Origin: Vibrio sp. MEBiC08052
Lineage (GTDB): Bacteria > Pseudomonadota > Gammaproteobacteria > Enterobacterales > Vibrionaceae
Assembly: GCF_001506075.1 (NCBI RefSeq)
Contig: NZ_KQ947475.1
Coordinates: 1,111,731 to 1,175,730, forward strand
Reading direction: 5' to 3'
DNA: 64,000 nt
The notes below the pieces were generated by a model. That model made no database searches and was not told the DNA's origin. It worked only from the letters and a program-made list of their open reading frames with translations. The first letter of the stretch is position 1. Every line of letters starts with the position of its first letter. This document shows, piece by piece, positions 1 to 7,326 of this stretch. Made by a program: the position numbers and the translations under genes.

Positions 1-458
1 AACCAGAAAATCTTTTTTGTTGTCTTGGGCGTGTGCTTTCCAGAACCGGCTTTTACGGGCGTCCTGCCCGGAAAAGCCTAACCATTCTCCCAGAATGGTT
101 TTCTTTGTTGGGTGGTTAATTTGAGTTGAGAGAAACATTAAATCAACGAAGCTCAATTGATCGATGATCTCAGGGTAAAATTCATGGATGAATTTTAAGC
201 TTTTCGTGAGCAGGAGCGAATAAAAGCGTCCCTGATTATGTGCGCTGAACTTAAACTTTAGGCCTTTTGGGGTACTTTTTCGGCCTTGAAAAAGTATCTG
301 GGGCGCATTCGGAGATGGCAATGAGATCGGAGAAGTAATTGCGTCCCAAACCACAGAGCCCCCATTTCTCCCCCCAAACACCGGCATCACAAGTTTTACC
401 TTCCCAGCCCCCGGCTCCGAAATATGACGCACTTTAAGGTGTGTGTCCTGATAAGCGC
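1..458 (-). repeat. Dispersed repeat, copy A (left end cut by window)
   Basis: This stretch matches 3438-3877 and 3941-4334 over most of its length. It ends with the family's tail motif GTGTGTCCTGATAAG at 441-455. The minus strand from about 430 to base 1 is an uninterrupted reading frame with the same peptide as the other copies (for example GFSGQDARKSRFW and SAHNQGRFYSLLL), still open at the window edge. It lies directly downstream of hmp. No known transposase or RNA domain is recognised, so whether the frame is translated is unknown. Confidence 0.8.
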
Positions 459-534
459 TATCAAGATAACCGCGAGTTATTACCGTCTGAGCCAGCTTGA
501 ATACTGGGTTTTGTCTAAGTGTGAAAGGGTTGAT

Positions 535-1728
535 TTAGAAATTCTGATGCGGACCAAACACTTCGTAATGGATTCGATCTTCTGCCACACCAAGACCTAG
601 TAACTGATCTTTGATAAACATCATAAAACCTACAGGGCCACATAAGTAGAAGTCTCCGTCTGTTAACGGTAGGATTTCAGCTACTTGAGCGAGCTGCATT
701 TGTCCTGCTATAACCCGTTCTGCGTTCTCTGGTGCCCCGTCTTCTAACCAAGTGTAGTGAGTCAGTTTCAGTGTCTCAGTGAGACTTGCCACATGCTCTG
801 CGAACGAATGCTGTTGTGGGTTACGACACGCATGTAGGTAGACGATTGGGTTTTGACTACCTTGGCTTGCCAGAGTATCCAACATTGCGTTCATCGGTGT
901 TAAGCCAACTCCTGCCGAGATCAACACCACAGGACGCTTGTGTTCTTGGTAATGGAAGTCGCCCGCTGGCGGCATTAATTCGACTTCGTCACCCTCTTTA
1001 ATGCCGTCGTGTAGATAGTTCGAGACTACGCCATTTTTGATGTCGTTTAGTTCACGTTTCACGCTAATTCGGTAGCTTTGGCCATTCGACGCAGTGGATA
1101 AGCTGTATTGGCGGATTTCATCGAACTCATGGTTACTTGGGTGAACTTTAATGCCTAAATATTGGCCCGGTAGATAATTTACGACACTGTTTCCATCAAC
1201 AGGAACAAAAGTAAAGCTGGTGACCAACTCTGACTCCGTTTGTTTTTTCGCCACTCGGAATTTACGGAAACCCTCCCAGCCTCCATTTTTCGCTGCGTTG
1301 GCTTTATATAAGTCCCTTTCTATTTTGATAAAGATATCTGCCAGTTGCTGATAGGCCGCGACCCATGCTTCTTCGATCTCTGGGGTAAAGGCTTCACCCA
1401 GTCGTTCACGTAGGGTTTCGATCAAGTGATGACCGACGATAGCGTATTGATCGGGCTGGATATTGAAACTGGTGTGTTTATGAGCGATGCGCATTACGGC
1501 ACTGGTCAGTATTTCTAAGTTATCAATGTGCGTCGCATACGCAGCAATGGCATTAAACAAGGCTGCTGGCTGCCGTCCGGTGGCTTGGTGAGACATATTA
1601 AAGACGTCTTTTAGCTCAGGGTTATGCGTGAACATACGGTGATAGAAATGCTGTGTGATGGCTGTACCCGCAGAGGCTAAAACTGGGATAGTGGCTTTGA
1701 CTGTATCAATATGAGTTTGCGATAGCAT
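535..1728 (-). CDS. hmp: Flavohemoprotein (nitric oxide dioxygenase)
   Basis: Hmp oxidises nitric oxide to nitrate in the cytoplasm using O2 and NAD(P)H. The 397 residues match the family length. The globin domain occupies about 1-140, with distal Tyr29 and Gln53 and proximal His85 at the positions known in E. coli Hmp. An FAD domain follows with the RQYSLS motif near 206, then an NAD domain with SAGVGLTPM, and the C-terminal EVFGPHQNF characteristic of the family. The ATG at 1728 has an AAGGA ribosome site 7 nt upstream. A sigma54-type promoter and two NorR-like dyads lie upstream, and the gene is monocistronic with a repeat copy after its stop. Identification is near certain; the NorR control is inferred from sequence. 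Confidence 0.97.
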   Translation of the reverse strand: MLSQTHIDTVKATIPVLASAGTAITQHFYHRMFTHNPELKDVFNMSHQATGRQPAALFNAIAAYATHIDNLEILTSAVMRIAHKHTSFNIQPDQYAIVGHHLIETLRERLGEAFTPEIEEAWVAAYQQLADIFIKIERDLYKANAAKNGGWEGFRKFRVAKKQTESELVTSFTFVPVDGNSVVNYLPGQYLGIKVHPSNHEFDEIRQYSLSTASNGQSYRISVKRELNDIKNGVVSNYLHDGIKEGDEVELMPPAGDFHYQEHKRPVVLISAGVGLTPMNAMLDTLASQGSQNPIVYLHACRNPQQHSFAEHVASLTETLKLTHYTWLEDGAPENAERVIAGQMQLAQVAEILPLTDGDFYLCGPVGFMMFIKDQLLGLGVAEDRIHYEVFGPHQNF

Positions 1729-1791
1729 AGAAAGTCCTTGTAAATATCAGGTTAATTCAGCTCCGGAACAAGAGCGATTTGATTTACTTAT

Positions 1792-1807
1792 AGCGAACTT
1801 AATGCCA
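1792..1807 (-). promoter_or_regulatory. Sigma54-type -24/-12 promoter of hmp
   Basis: Read on the minus strand the sequence is TGGCATTAAGTTCGCT. The GG and GC elements are exactly 12 bases apart, as sigma54 promoters require, and TGGCA is perfect, with one mismatch in the -12 TTGC box. The predicted start would leave a leader of about 50 nt before the hmp ATG. Two NorR-type dyads at the right distance upstream strengthen the call. Confidence 0.65.
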
Positions 1808-1860
1808 ATTATTAAAAATATTTTAAATCAAAGCCTTACCTGTTTTTTTAAAATGATATA

Positions 1861-1873
1861 AGTCCATATGACT
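1861..1873. promoter_or_regulatory. NorR-like enhancer site 1 upstream of hmp
   Basis: AGTCCATATGACT is a dyad fitting the known NorR core GT(N7)AC, close to GTCA-N3-TGAC with one mismatch. It lies about 80-90 bases upstream of the predicted sigma54 start, a normal enhancer distance. No norR gene is in the window. Confidence 0.5.
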
Positions 1874-1904
1874 CTATTTACAAAGTGTCGTTATAATATG
1901 AATA

Positions 1905-1917
1905 AGTCATAATGACT
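1905..1917. promoter_or_regulatory. NorR-like enhancer site 2 upstream of hmp
   Basis: AGTCATAATGACT is a perfect 13-bp palindrome containing GTCA-TAA-TGAC, the published NorR consensus form. It starts 44 bases from the first dyad. Paired sites upstream of a -24/-12 promoter are the expected arrangement for a NorR-activated gene. Confidence 0.55.
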
Positions 1918-1967
1918 AATTTATTGGATCTGTGAGTAAAGCGAATGATTGTGTAATCGAGGAAAGT

Positions 1968-2112
1968 GATTGAGTCCCAAACACCTGCATTACAAGTTTT
2001 CTCTTCTTAGCCTCCGGCTTCCAGATTTGACGCACAATTTCTTTTTCCTGTGGTTTGCTTGAATTGAGGAAGGTTATCGACTCCATTTTATGGCGTGTGT
2101 CCTGATAAGATT
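1968..2112 (-). repeat. Dispersed repeat, partial copy D
   Basis: This partial copy carries the GTCCCAAACACCTGCATTAC segment, the CTTCTTAGCCTCCGGCT segment and the tail GGCGTGTGTCCTGATAAG. It lacks the front half found in copies B and C. On the minus strand the peptide IVRQIW.PEAKKRKLVMQVF is the same as in copy B, so the reading frame is kept here too. Confidence 0.75.
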
Positions 2113-2167
2113 TTGAAAAAGTGCCTCTGGGGCATAAAGTTGTTAACATGAGGTCAGCATCTGGGGG

Positions 2168-2257
2168 GCTGGCTCTTTAAGGTACTGAAGGCATTAGGGT
2201 TGTGGGCGGTGTTAGTTACGATGAACGTCAGGGTGTTCTGATGTTACAAACAGTGGC
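2168..2257 (+). pseudogene. Possible remnant upstream of toxin-like ORF
   Basis: The frame beginning after the stop at 2178 reads GTEGIRVVGGVSYDERQGV and ends with LQTVA before a TGA at 2259. It abuts the toxin-like ORF in another frame. This could be the frameshifted end of the larger protein that once carried the toxin domain, but I cannot identify the parent and the call is weak. Confidence 0.25.
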
Positions 2258-2536
2258 GTGAAAGCTCTTCCCGCTCCAAAGGTTCGAGGAACGCCAAATG
2301 CAGCTCCTAATTATGGAACAATTACGGTTACGAAGGATGGAGTTGCGTTAGTCGGGCCTAAGCATCAGATACCAAGCAATTATGGCGAAATTGTTAATGG
2401 TAAATTTAAAGAGAGATTAAGAATCGACCCTGCTACACCTCCAGATCAGAAGGGGCCTAATTACTCTCATTATCATAAGAATGGTAAAGGGAAGCATTAC
2501 AGTCCTAGAGAAGGAGATCCAGATCCGGGGTTTTGA
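2258..2536 (+). CDS. Probable orphan polymorphic-toxin C-terminal domain
   Basis: This 92-residue ORF starts with GTG and has no clear ribosome site. It is Pro, Gly and Lys rich and ends GPNYSHYHKNGKGKHYSP followed by REGDPDPGF. Short C-terminal modules with this kind of HxH and Lys-Gly ending are common as tips of polymorphic and contact-dependent toxins, where they are exchanged together with a downstream immunity gene. The next gene starts 2 nt after the stop and fits an immunity protein. No delivery domain is attached, so it may be a displaced toxin tip, possibly no longer translated. The family assignment is inference; no nuclease motif is certain. Confidence 0.5.
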   Translation: MKALPAPKVRGTPNAAPNYGTITVTKDGVALVGPKHQIPSNYGEIVNGKFKERLRIDPATPPDQKGPNYSHYHKNGKGKHYSPREGDPDPGF

Positions 2537-2538
2537 TT

Positions 2539-2907
2539 ATGAATTATAGTAATAAATTTAATGAGTTACCGTGGCATGATTCGACGCTATTAAACATAGA
2601 GATTGACCGAAAGAAACTAGGTGAAAATGATAGCATTAAGCTGTCTATTAAATGGCCTGATGGTAATGAAAATGTGGTTGTTTTTAGTGATTGCTATTGT
2701 TTTGATGCCAAGATGAATTTTGGCATTGTTGCCGAAGAAAGTATCTTAAGTGCTGATTGTCGCAGTGACTGTGGAGAAATACCTGTAATAAAAAACAAGT
2801 GGGCCCTTTTAGGGGTAGAGTTAGATAACTTGCTTTGTTACACAATAAACACCAATTCGACAAATAGCTCTCTTAAAATATTAGCTTTATCAATGGATAT
2901 AGTATGA
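2539..2907 (+). CDS. Putative immunity protein of the adjacent toxin module
   Basis: The protein has 122 residues and is acidic, with no signal peptide or membrane segment. The N-terminus FNELPWHDSTLLNIEID followed by alternating beta-strand-like stretches resembles small immunity proteins found behind polymorphic toxin tips. I chose the ATG at 2539, 2 nt after the toxin-like stop, with a GGGG stretch about 8 nt upstream; the earlier TTG frame start overlaps the toxin. A strong terminator follows. The tight coupling and size are the main evidence, and I do not recognise the exact immunity family. Its AT-rich composition differs from the housekeeping genes of the window, consistent with transfer. 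Confidence 0.6.
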   Translation: MNYSNKFNELPWHDSTLLNIEIDRKKLGENDSIKLSIKWPDGNENVVVFSDCYCFDAKMNFGIVAEESILSADCRSDCGEIPVIKNKWALLGVELDNLLCYTINTNSTNSSLKILALSMDIV

Positions 2908-2949
2908 GCCTGTATTGGTCATGGTTTAGAGATTGATTTTGAACTGTTT

Positions 2950-2974
2950 AAAGCCCGCACTATGCGGGCTTTTT
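2950..2974. terminator. Bidirectional rho-independent terminator
   Basis: AAAGCCCGCA, a CTA loop and TGCGGGCTTTTT form a strong stem with a T run on the plus strand. It serves the immunity gene and, read the other way, sits at the stop of the 53-residue minus-strand ORF. Confidence 0.85.
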
Positions 2975-3134
2975 AATGCGCAGCTTGCTGGATTACTGTA
3001 TCTAACATCTCCATCACAAACTGCTGCTTCGCTCTTGGTAGCTGCCTGACCTGCGCGATCCGCTGGCCGAGTTCCTTATAAAGCTGCTTATCTTCGGGTG
3101 TCATCTGGCTGTTCCACAGTTGTGCTGAAGCCAT
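2973..3134 (-). CDS. Small hypothetical protein (53 aa) divergent from the primase remnant
   Basis: The ORF translates to a soluble helical protein beginning MASAQLWNSQMTPEDKQLYK and ending in IQQAAH. The ATG at 3134 is preferred over 3140 because the GGGGGA ribosome site then has a normal 7-nt spacing. It diverges from the CHC2 primase remnant at 3162, and the two starts share a short inverted repeat. It is probably a cargo gene of the same lost mobile element. No function can be assigned. The reading frame is intact, unlike its neighbour. Confidence 0.5.
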   Translation of the reverse strand: MASAQLWNSQMTPEDKQLYKELGQRIAQVRQLPRAKQQFVMEMLDTVIQQAAH

Positions 3135-3140
3135 AATCAT

Positions 3141-3159
3141 TCCCCCTGTTTTGGGGGAG
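3141..3159. repeat. Inverted repeat giving both divergent genes a ribosome site
   Basis: TCCCCCTGTTTTGGGGGAG is a short palindrome. Its right arm gives GGGGGAG before the ATG at 3162, and its left arm read on the minus strand gives GGGGGA before the ATG at 3134. The same bases could form a hairpin. Confidence 0.55.
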
Positions 3160-3161
3160 TC

Positions 3162-3366
3162 ATGGCACGACTGGCTGATAAGGTGATAGAACGCATTAAG
3201 CGCGATGTCTCACTGGTACGCTTAGCAGAATCGCAGGAGTATCAGCTTAAAAAGCACGGCAAAGACTATGCCCTTAGCTGCCCCTCCTTTTGCCGCCAAT
3301 GCTGACAGCCAAACCGTGCTGCGCCAGGTCATCGACTACTACCACGAAACCTTCAAAGAGGTTTGA
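3162..3366 (+). pseudogene. CHC2 zinc-finger primase-like protein, truncated and frameshifted
   Basis: From the ATG at 3162, behind a good GGGGGAG site, the frame gives MARLADKVIERIKRDVSLVR and continues to KKHGKDYALSCPSFC before a stop at 3303. This is the N-terminus of the CHC2-type primase-like proteins found in some transposable and integrative elements, up to the first zinc-finger cysteine. A second fragment in another frame (NADSQTVLRQVIDYYHETFK, ending at 3366) matches the region that normally lies well downstream. The zinc-finger core is therefore deleted and the frame shifted. The fragment ends exactly where repeat copy B begins, suggesting repeat-associated deletion. Confidence 0.7.
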
Positions 3367-3865
3367 CGCACAATTCCGTTTTTCGGTTTCAGTGACATCA
3401 GTGCTCAGTGCGCCAGTTACTCTTGCCAAGATGCAAGCGTAACCAGAAGATCTTTTCTGTTTGGCGGCGTCGCACGTTGTCCAGAACCGGCTTTTACGGG
3501 CGTCCTGCCCGGAAAAGCCTAACCATTCTCCCGGAATGGTTTTCTTGGGCGGGTGGTTGTTTGAATTGGGTGAAATCTTTTTTAAGGCGAAGCTCAATTG
3601 ATCGATGATCTCAGGGTAAAATTCAGGGATGAATTTTAAGCTTTTCGTGAGCAGGAGCGAATAAAAGCGTCCCTGATTATGTGCACTGAACTCAAACCCT
3701 AAGCATTTTGGGGTACTTTTTCTGCTGTGAAAAAGTACCTGGGGCGCAGGTGGAGATGGCAATGAGATCGGAAAAGTAATTGCGTCCCAAACCACAGAGC
3801 CCCCATTTCTCCCCCTAAACACTTGCATTACAAGTTTTCTCTTCTTAGCCTCCGGCTCCCAGATT
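3364..3865 (-). repeat. Dispersed repeat, full copy B (tandem with C)
   Basis: The unit starts GACGCACAATT with TTTTTCGGTTTCAG and includes the conserved blocks CTTTTACGGGCGTCCTGCCC, TCAATTGATCGATGATCTC, a GGTACTTTTT...AAAAAGTACC inverted repeat and GCGTCCCAAACCACAGAGCC. Corresponding points in copies B and C (3511 and 4012) are 501 bases apart, exactly 167 codons. The minus-strand reading frame 3274-4035 therefore runs through both units with the peptide EWLGFSGQDARKSRFW twice. I list it as a repeat because no protein family is recognised. Confidence 0.85.
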
Positions 3866-4334
3866 TGACGCACAATTACGTTTTTCGGTTTCAGAGGCAT
3901 CAGTGCTCCGTGCGCCAGTTCATCTTTCAAAGATGAAAGACGAACCAGAAAATCTTTTTTGTTGGCTTGGGCGTGTGCTTTCCAGAACCGGCTTTTACGG
4001 GCGTCCTGCCCGGAAAAGCCTAACCATTCTTCCATGAATGGTTTTCTTGGTTGAGTGGAGTTGGGTGAATCTTTTTGAAGCTAAATTGGTCAATGTGCTC
4101 AGGGGAAAATTCAAGGATGAATTTTCAGGATTGCTTGAGCAGGATGCGAATCAATCCGACCCTGATTCAGTGCGCTGAACTTAAACTTTAGGCCTTTTGG
4201 GGTACTTTTTCGGCCTTGAAAAAGTACCTGGGGCGCAGTCGGAGATGGCAATGAGATCGGAGAAGTAATTGCGTCCCAAACACCTGCATTACAATTTGAT
4301 CTTCTTAGCCACCGGCCCCCAAATGCCGCACAAT
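3866..4334 (-). repeat. Dispersed repeat, full copy C
   Basis: This is the tandem partner of copy B, with the same block order. Its distal part is more diverged: the antisense frame is broken by a stop in the block near 4310, and the middle segment has many changes. It ends shortly before the stop of the M42 peptidase gene. Confidence 0.8.
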
Positions 4335-4389
4335 CAGCTATTCCCTAACAAAAAAACTTGAGCAGGACGCGAATCAATTTCTTATTGTC

Positions 4390-5454
4390 TCATGTCGTCG
4401 TTACTTCAATATTGGCGACTACTTTTAGCATGCGGATAAAAGCGTCCACGGACGCTACGGAGGCTGACTCATGCATGGTGTGATAGCCAATGGTCGGTAT
4501 CTGGATGGTGGTGCCGTCCACCAAGCCATTCGATGCGGCAATGATACGGCCAAGCTCGGTACTGCCTAATGATGTCGGTGGCAAGCCTTGTTCGGCGCGC
4601 TTGGCATTTTCTTCTTCCACATAACGGTTTTTATACTGGTAACTAATCTTGTTTTTCACACATAGGTTTTCAAGTAGCTGGGTACTTTCTTGATTGAATG
4701 TCGCGTTGGCGTCTTTTTTTCTTAAAACGATAAGTTGTTCATTGGCGGCCTCTACATTCGGGAATGGGCTGGTATCGACTACAAATAAGCGGTTCGTGGA
4801 GCCGCCAAAGCGACGGAACCACTCCAGTAAGTAGCGCCAGCTTTTACCGGATTCCTCTTGGGCGGTGAAGAAGGCGGTACCTTTAAAGCCATGATCGAAA
4901 AGGTGGACCAGCGCAGCGGCTGAAATAACATTATCAAGCTGGCCTTCTAAGCGATTATCGACCTGATGTAATTGGTCATTGAATGCAATCGGGGTACCGG
5001 CCACGACGCTCTCTAACCCTTTGGTCTCAAAAATTAAGTTGTTACGGAATTCACACACATAAGCGCTGTTGATGATGCCTTTGCCACAGTACATTCCTGA
5101 CCAAGGCTCATAGGCGTAGACTTCTTCATGGTTGAAGCGCTCTGTCACCTTTGTCATGAGTTCTTCCGACACCGAGTTGTTCAGCAAATCTGTGCGGTTC
5201 GCCGATACAAACGCGGCGTACTGGAACTCATTGGGGCCGGTACAGACCAAACCATGCCGGTCAATATGGGCGGAAAACATGGTGCTGAACGGGTCACTGC
5301 CCTGAGCGACCAATAGACCTTCATACCAAGTCACTTTTGCGCCGCGTTCTTCCAGCTCACGTTGCAGGACACGAAAAAAAGAATGCTCTGCACCCACGAC
5401 GCTCGGGGCACGAATCAGCAGTTTAAGCAGGTCGATAAAATGATCACTGGGCAT
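4390..5454 (-). CDS. M42-family peptidase of the NAGGN osmoprotectant system type
   Basis: This is a metallo-aminopeptidase-like protein of 354 residues. Metal-binding and catalytic signatures are visible in order: SAHIDRHG, GQLDNVISAAA, FTAQEESG, VVDTSPFPN and GYHTMHESASV. The phrases RVLQRELEERGAKVTWYEGL and CTGPNEFQYAAF match proteins I know as the M42 peptidase associated with N-acetylglutaminylglutamine amide synthesis. The synthase, amidotransferase and acetyltransferase of that system are not in this window, so the role is inferred by family only. The ATG at 5454 is chosen because GGAG lies 8 nt upstream; the frame is open 18 codons further. It stands alone between repeat copies. Confidence 0.85.
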   Translation of the reverse strand: MPSDHFIDLLKLLIRAPSVVGAEHSFFRVLQRELEERGAKVTWYEGLLVAQGSDPFSTMFSAHIDRHGLVCTGPNEFQYAAFVSANRTDLLNNSVSEELMTKVTERFNHEEVYAYEPWSGMYCGKGIINSAYVCEFRNNLIFETKGLESVVAGTPIAFNDQLHQVDNRLEGQLDNVISAAALVHLFDHGFKGTAFFTAQEESGKSWRYLLEWFRRFGGSTNRLFVVDTSPFPNVEAANEQLIVLRKKDANATFNQESTQLLENLCVKNKISYQYKNRYVEEENAKRAEQGLPPTSLGSTELGRIIAASNGLVDGTTIQIPTIGYHTMHESASVASVDAFIRMLKVVANIEVTTT

Positions 5455-5580
5455 ATATAGCGCTCCAATCAAGAGAGAGTCTTTCGTTTTATAAACTGAA
5501 TTTACCAAATAACATACTCTTTTTATGATTTTGTAACCATTTTTTAACTATCCTTAAAATAGCGACTAACCTTTGGGGGG

Positions 5581-5673
5581 CTCTGTGCCGCCAGTAACGC
5601 TTACAGAGATGCAAGCGTCATTAATTCGAGGAGATGTTGCGATAGGTTTAGGGCGTGTGTCCCGATAAGCACG
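5581..5673 (-). repeat. Dispersed repeat, short form
   Basis: This form contains the CGCCAGTAACGCTTACAGAG and ATGCAAGCGTCATTA blocks plus GCGATAGGTTTAGGGCGTG and GTCCCGATAAGCACG. It matches 7191-7303 block for block and is related to the ends of copies A to C but lacks the middle. It lies downstream of the gene ending at 5770. Confidence 0.75.
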
Positions 5674-5693
5674 TTAAGACTCGTCCTGATTAC

Positions 5694-5724
5694 TGAGATA
5701 TTGGCAGCACCTACCAATATCTCA
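5694..5724. repeat. Inverted repeat downstream of the Ntn hydrolase gene
   Basis: TGAGATATTGG is repeated inverted as CCAATATCTCA across a 9-base loop. No T run follows on either strand, so it is a weak terminator candidate at best; it sits 46 bases after the stop of the minus-strand gene. Confidence 0.5.
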
Positions 5725-5769
5725 CTTGGGGGCTTTAGAGAAAAACACCGCCTTGAGTGCTAAGCGATG

Positions 5770-6930
5770 TTAGCTCTCGTTTTTGGAGACAATCCAGTGA
5801 AAAGGCTTCTTCTTTGATTTGAATTGAGCTGATACCTCGCCGGCATAGACTTGTTTTATCTCTTGTTCATGACCGTCTACTTCTATCCTTTCTGGCTGCA
5901 AATTTAGTTTTTTTACCACGCCCGTGTCAGATAAATTGACTTTGTTCAGATCGATCCAAAAGACATTAGGGCTGAGGGCCGAATCGAAGTAGTAGCGTAA
6001 ATTTTTTTGATCAGCCACGGTGCGCCATATGGTTGAGGCTTCGTTGGGTTTATTCGGATCGGGGTTTTTGATATTGAGCGGAGCTGATGTATTACGCAAG
6101 ATGGACAGTGTGGTCGCTGCCGCTGAAGCATCGTCAGGGTCACGCGCTGCCTGAGCGTTTTTCAGATAGAAATCCGCGCGCGCGAAGCGATCCGCTGAGC
6201 GGCTTGTGCCCGGCAACATTTTCCAGCCGTCTCCCTGTTCCCAATAGCGATTAATGGCGAGTTGTTGGTCGAAGGTTGGGGAATTGGTCATCACGGTATA
6301 TTCACTGCCATGGTGAATATGGAGCTTACCTTGAATGTATTCAAAGATGGCCGAGTCGCCGCTGGGGTCAGAAATGGATAAGTGACCGGTGGCTTTATGA
6401 TCTCCAAGAGGCACCATGGCATCGGCTATATGAAAAGGTGCCTCATAAAAAATCTTCCCATTAGCATCTTTTTTTTCTAAGGCTGCTACTGCTTCGTTCA
6501 CTGATTCATAGTTATCGAGCACATACTGTGCCCAAGCGGTCACCGCCAGTTCAGGTTTTCCGTTCGGCTTACCATAATCGGCTTCATTGAGATATAGGAA
6601 GTTGGCAACCAAGCCTTTTTCATTGATGCCATCTGCGGTGGCTCCATGAAAGGCAGACGCGATGACAGAGCCGTATTTTGATTCCCACTTGATTGCGTTA
6701 GGTATATCCCCGCCAGTGCGTTGCATGCCTTTAGGAAATATCCATAAATCGGTCTGTGTATCGATGTACCAATCCATGCTACGGGCGGTAAAGAAGCCCG
6801 CTTTGTTCTGTACTGTTTCATGTGTGTCGGTGCTCACCGCATTGTGATAAAGGATTCGAGTACAGGCATCCGCGGGAGGAGTGAGAGCAAGAGCCAAGCT
6901 GGTGAGTGGAAAAACTAAGCGAAATCTCAT
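5770..6930 (-). CDS. Choloylglycine hydrolase family (linear amide C-N hydrolase), exported
   Basis: This is an N-terminal-nucleophile amidase of the penicillin V acylase and bile salt hydrolase family, 386 residues. A signal peptide of 22 residues ends PPADA, so cleavage exposes Cys23, the required nucleophile. Arg50 and Asp53 in TARSMDW match the conserved active-site pair, and an Asn in the TNSPTFDQQ segment matches the oxyanion position. The export signal implies a periplasmic enzyme. Substrates in Gram-negative relatives include penicillin V and N-acyl homoserine lactones, but the sequence alone does not say which. The ATG at 6930 has AAGGA 8 nt upstream. No operon partner is visible. 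Confidence 0.88.
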   Translation of the reverse strand: MRFRLVFPLTSLALALTPPADACTRILYHNAVSTDTHETVQNKAGFFTARSMDWYIDTQTDLWIFPKGMQRTGGDIPNAIKWESKYGSVIASAFHGATADGINEKGLVANFLYLNEADYGKPNGKPELAVTAWAQYVLDNYESVNEAVAALEKKDANGKIFYEAPFHIADAMVPLGDHKATGHLSISDPSGDSAIFEYIQGKLHIHHGSEYTVMTNSPTFDQQLAINRYWEQGDGWKMLPGTSRSADRFARADFYLKNAQAARDPDDASAAATTLSILRNTSAPLNIKNPDPNKPNEASTIWRTVADQKNLRYYFDSALSPNVFWIDLNKVNLSDTGVVKKLNLQPERIEVDGHEQEIKQVYAGEVSAQFKSKKKPFHWIVSKNES

Positions 6931-7190
6931 ATGAAATATCCTTAATAATTATGCTGTTTAAGAAAATGGGATGTACCACCATGGGTGAGTCGGGGTAGGG
7001 GCATGACTGCTTTTCTATGACGCCTAAAATGAGGTTATGACACAATTTTGCAGATTGCTATTAAATCTGTTGAATAATAGGTTCGGCGCTGTTTGGGAAA
7101 ATGATTGTTGTTGGGTGGGGTATACCGTCGGGATTTTCAGATTTTTAATATAAAACACGATGCATTTTGGGTTTTTCGATTGTACTGAGT
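6931..7190. other. Intergenic region without recognised gene
   Basis: Minus-strand frames here (6818-7045 and 7024-7317) overlap the repeat or the upstream gene and have no ribosome site. The second carries the peptide DDACICASVSLHALLAHRYS, which belongs to the repeat family. The region must hold the promoter of the gene starting at 6930. Nothing else is seen. Confidence 0.5.
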
Positions 7191-7303
7191 ATCTGTGCGC
7201 CAGTAACGCATGAAGAGAGACGCTTGCGCAGATGCAAGCGTCATCAGAGCGTGATTCAAGGTGGTATCGCGATAGGTTTAGGGCGTGTGTCCCGATAAGC
7301 ACG
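7191..7303 (-). repeat. Dispersed repeat, short form with hairpin
   Basis: This copy shows the same blocks as 5581-5673. It has an extra perfect hairpin at 7219-7242, GACGCTTGC facing GCAAGCGTC over a 6-base loop. The tail GGGCGTGTGTCCCGATAAGC is identical to the 5661 copy. It lies just downstream of the chemoreceptor gene. Confidence 0.8.
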
Positions 7304-7326
7304 CCTCTTGTCAGCATTGAATGCCT

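Noticed and set aside
1740..1900. NsrR operator before hmp
   Set aside because: Only a loosely matching AT-rich stretch was found; the sigma54 and NorR signals are much clearer.
3274..4035. 253-residue minus-strand ORF as an ordinary gene
   Set aside because: It is made entirely of two repeat units plus the antisense of the primase remnant. I describe it as repeat sequence; translation is left as an open finding.
7024..7317. 97-residue minus-strand ORF
   Set aside because: Half of it is the dispersed repeat and there is no ribosome site.
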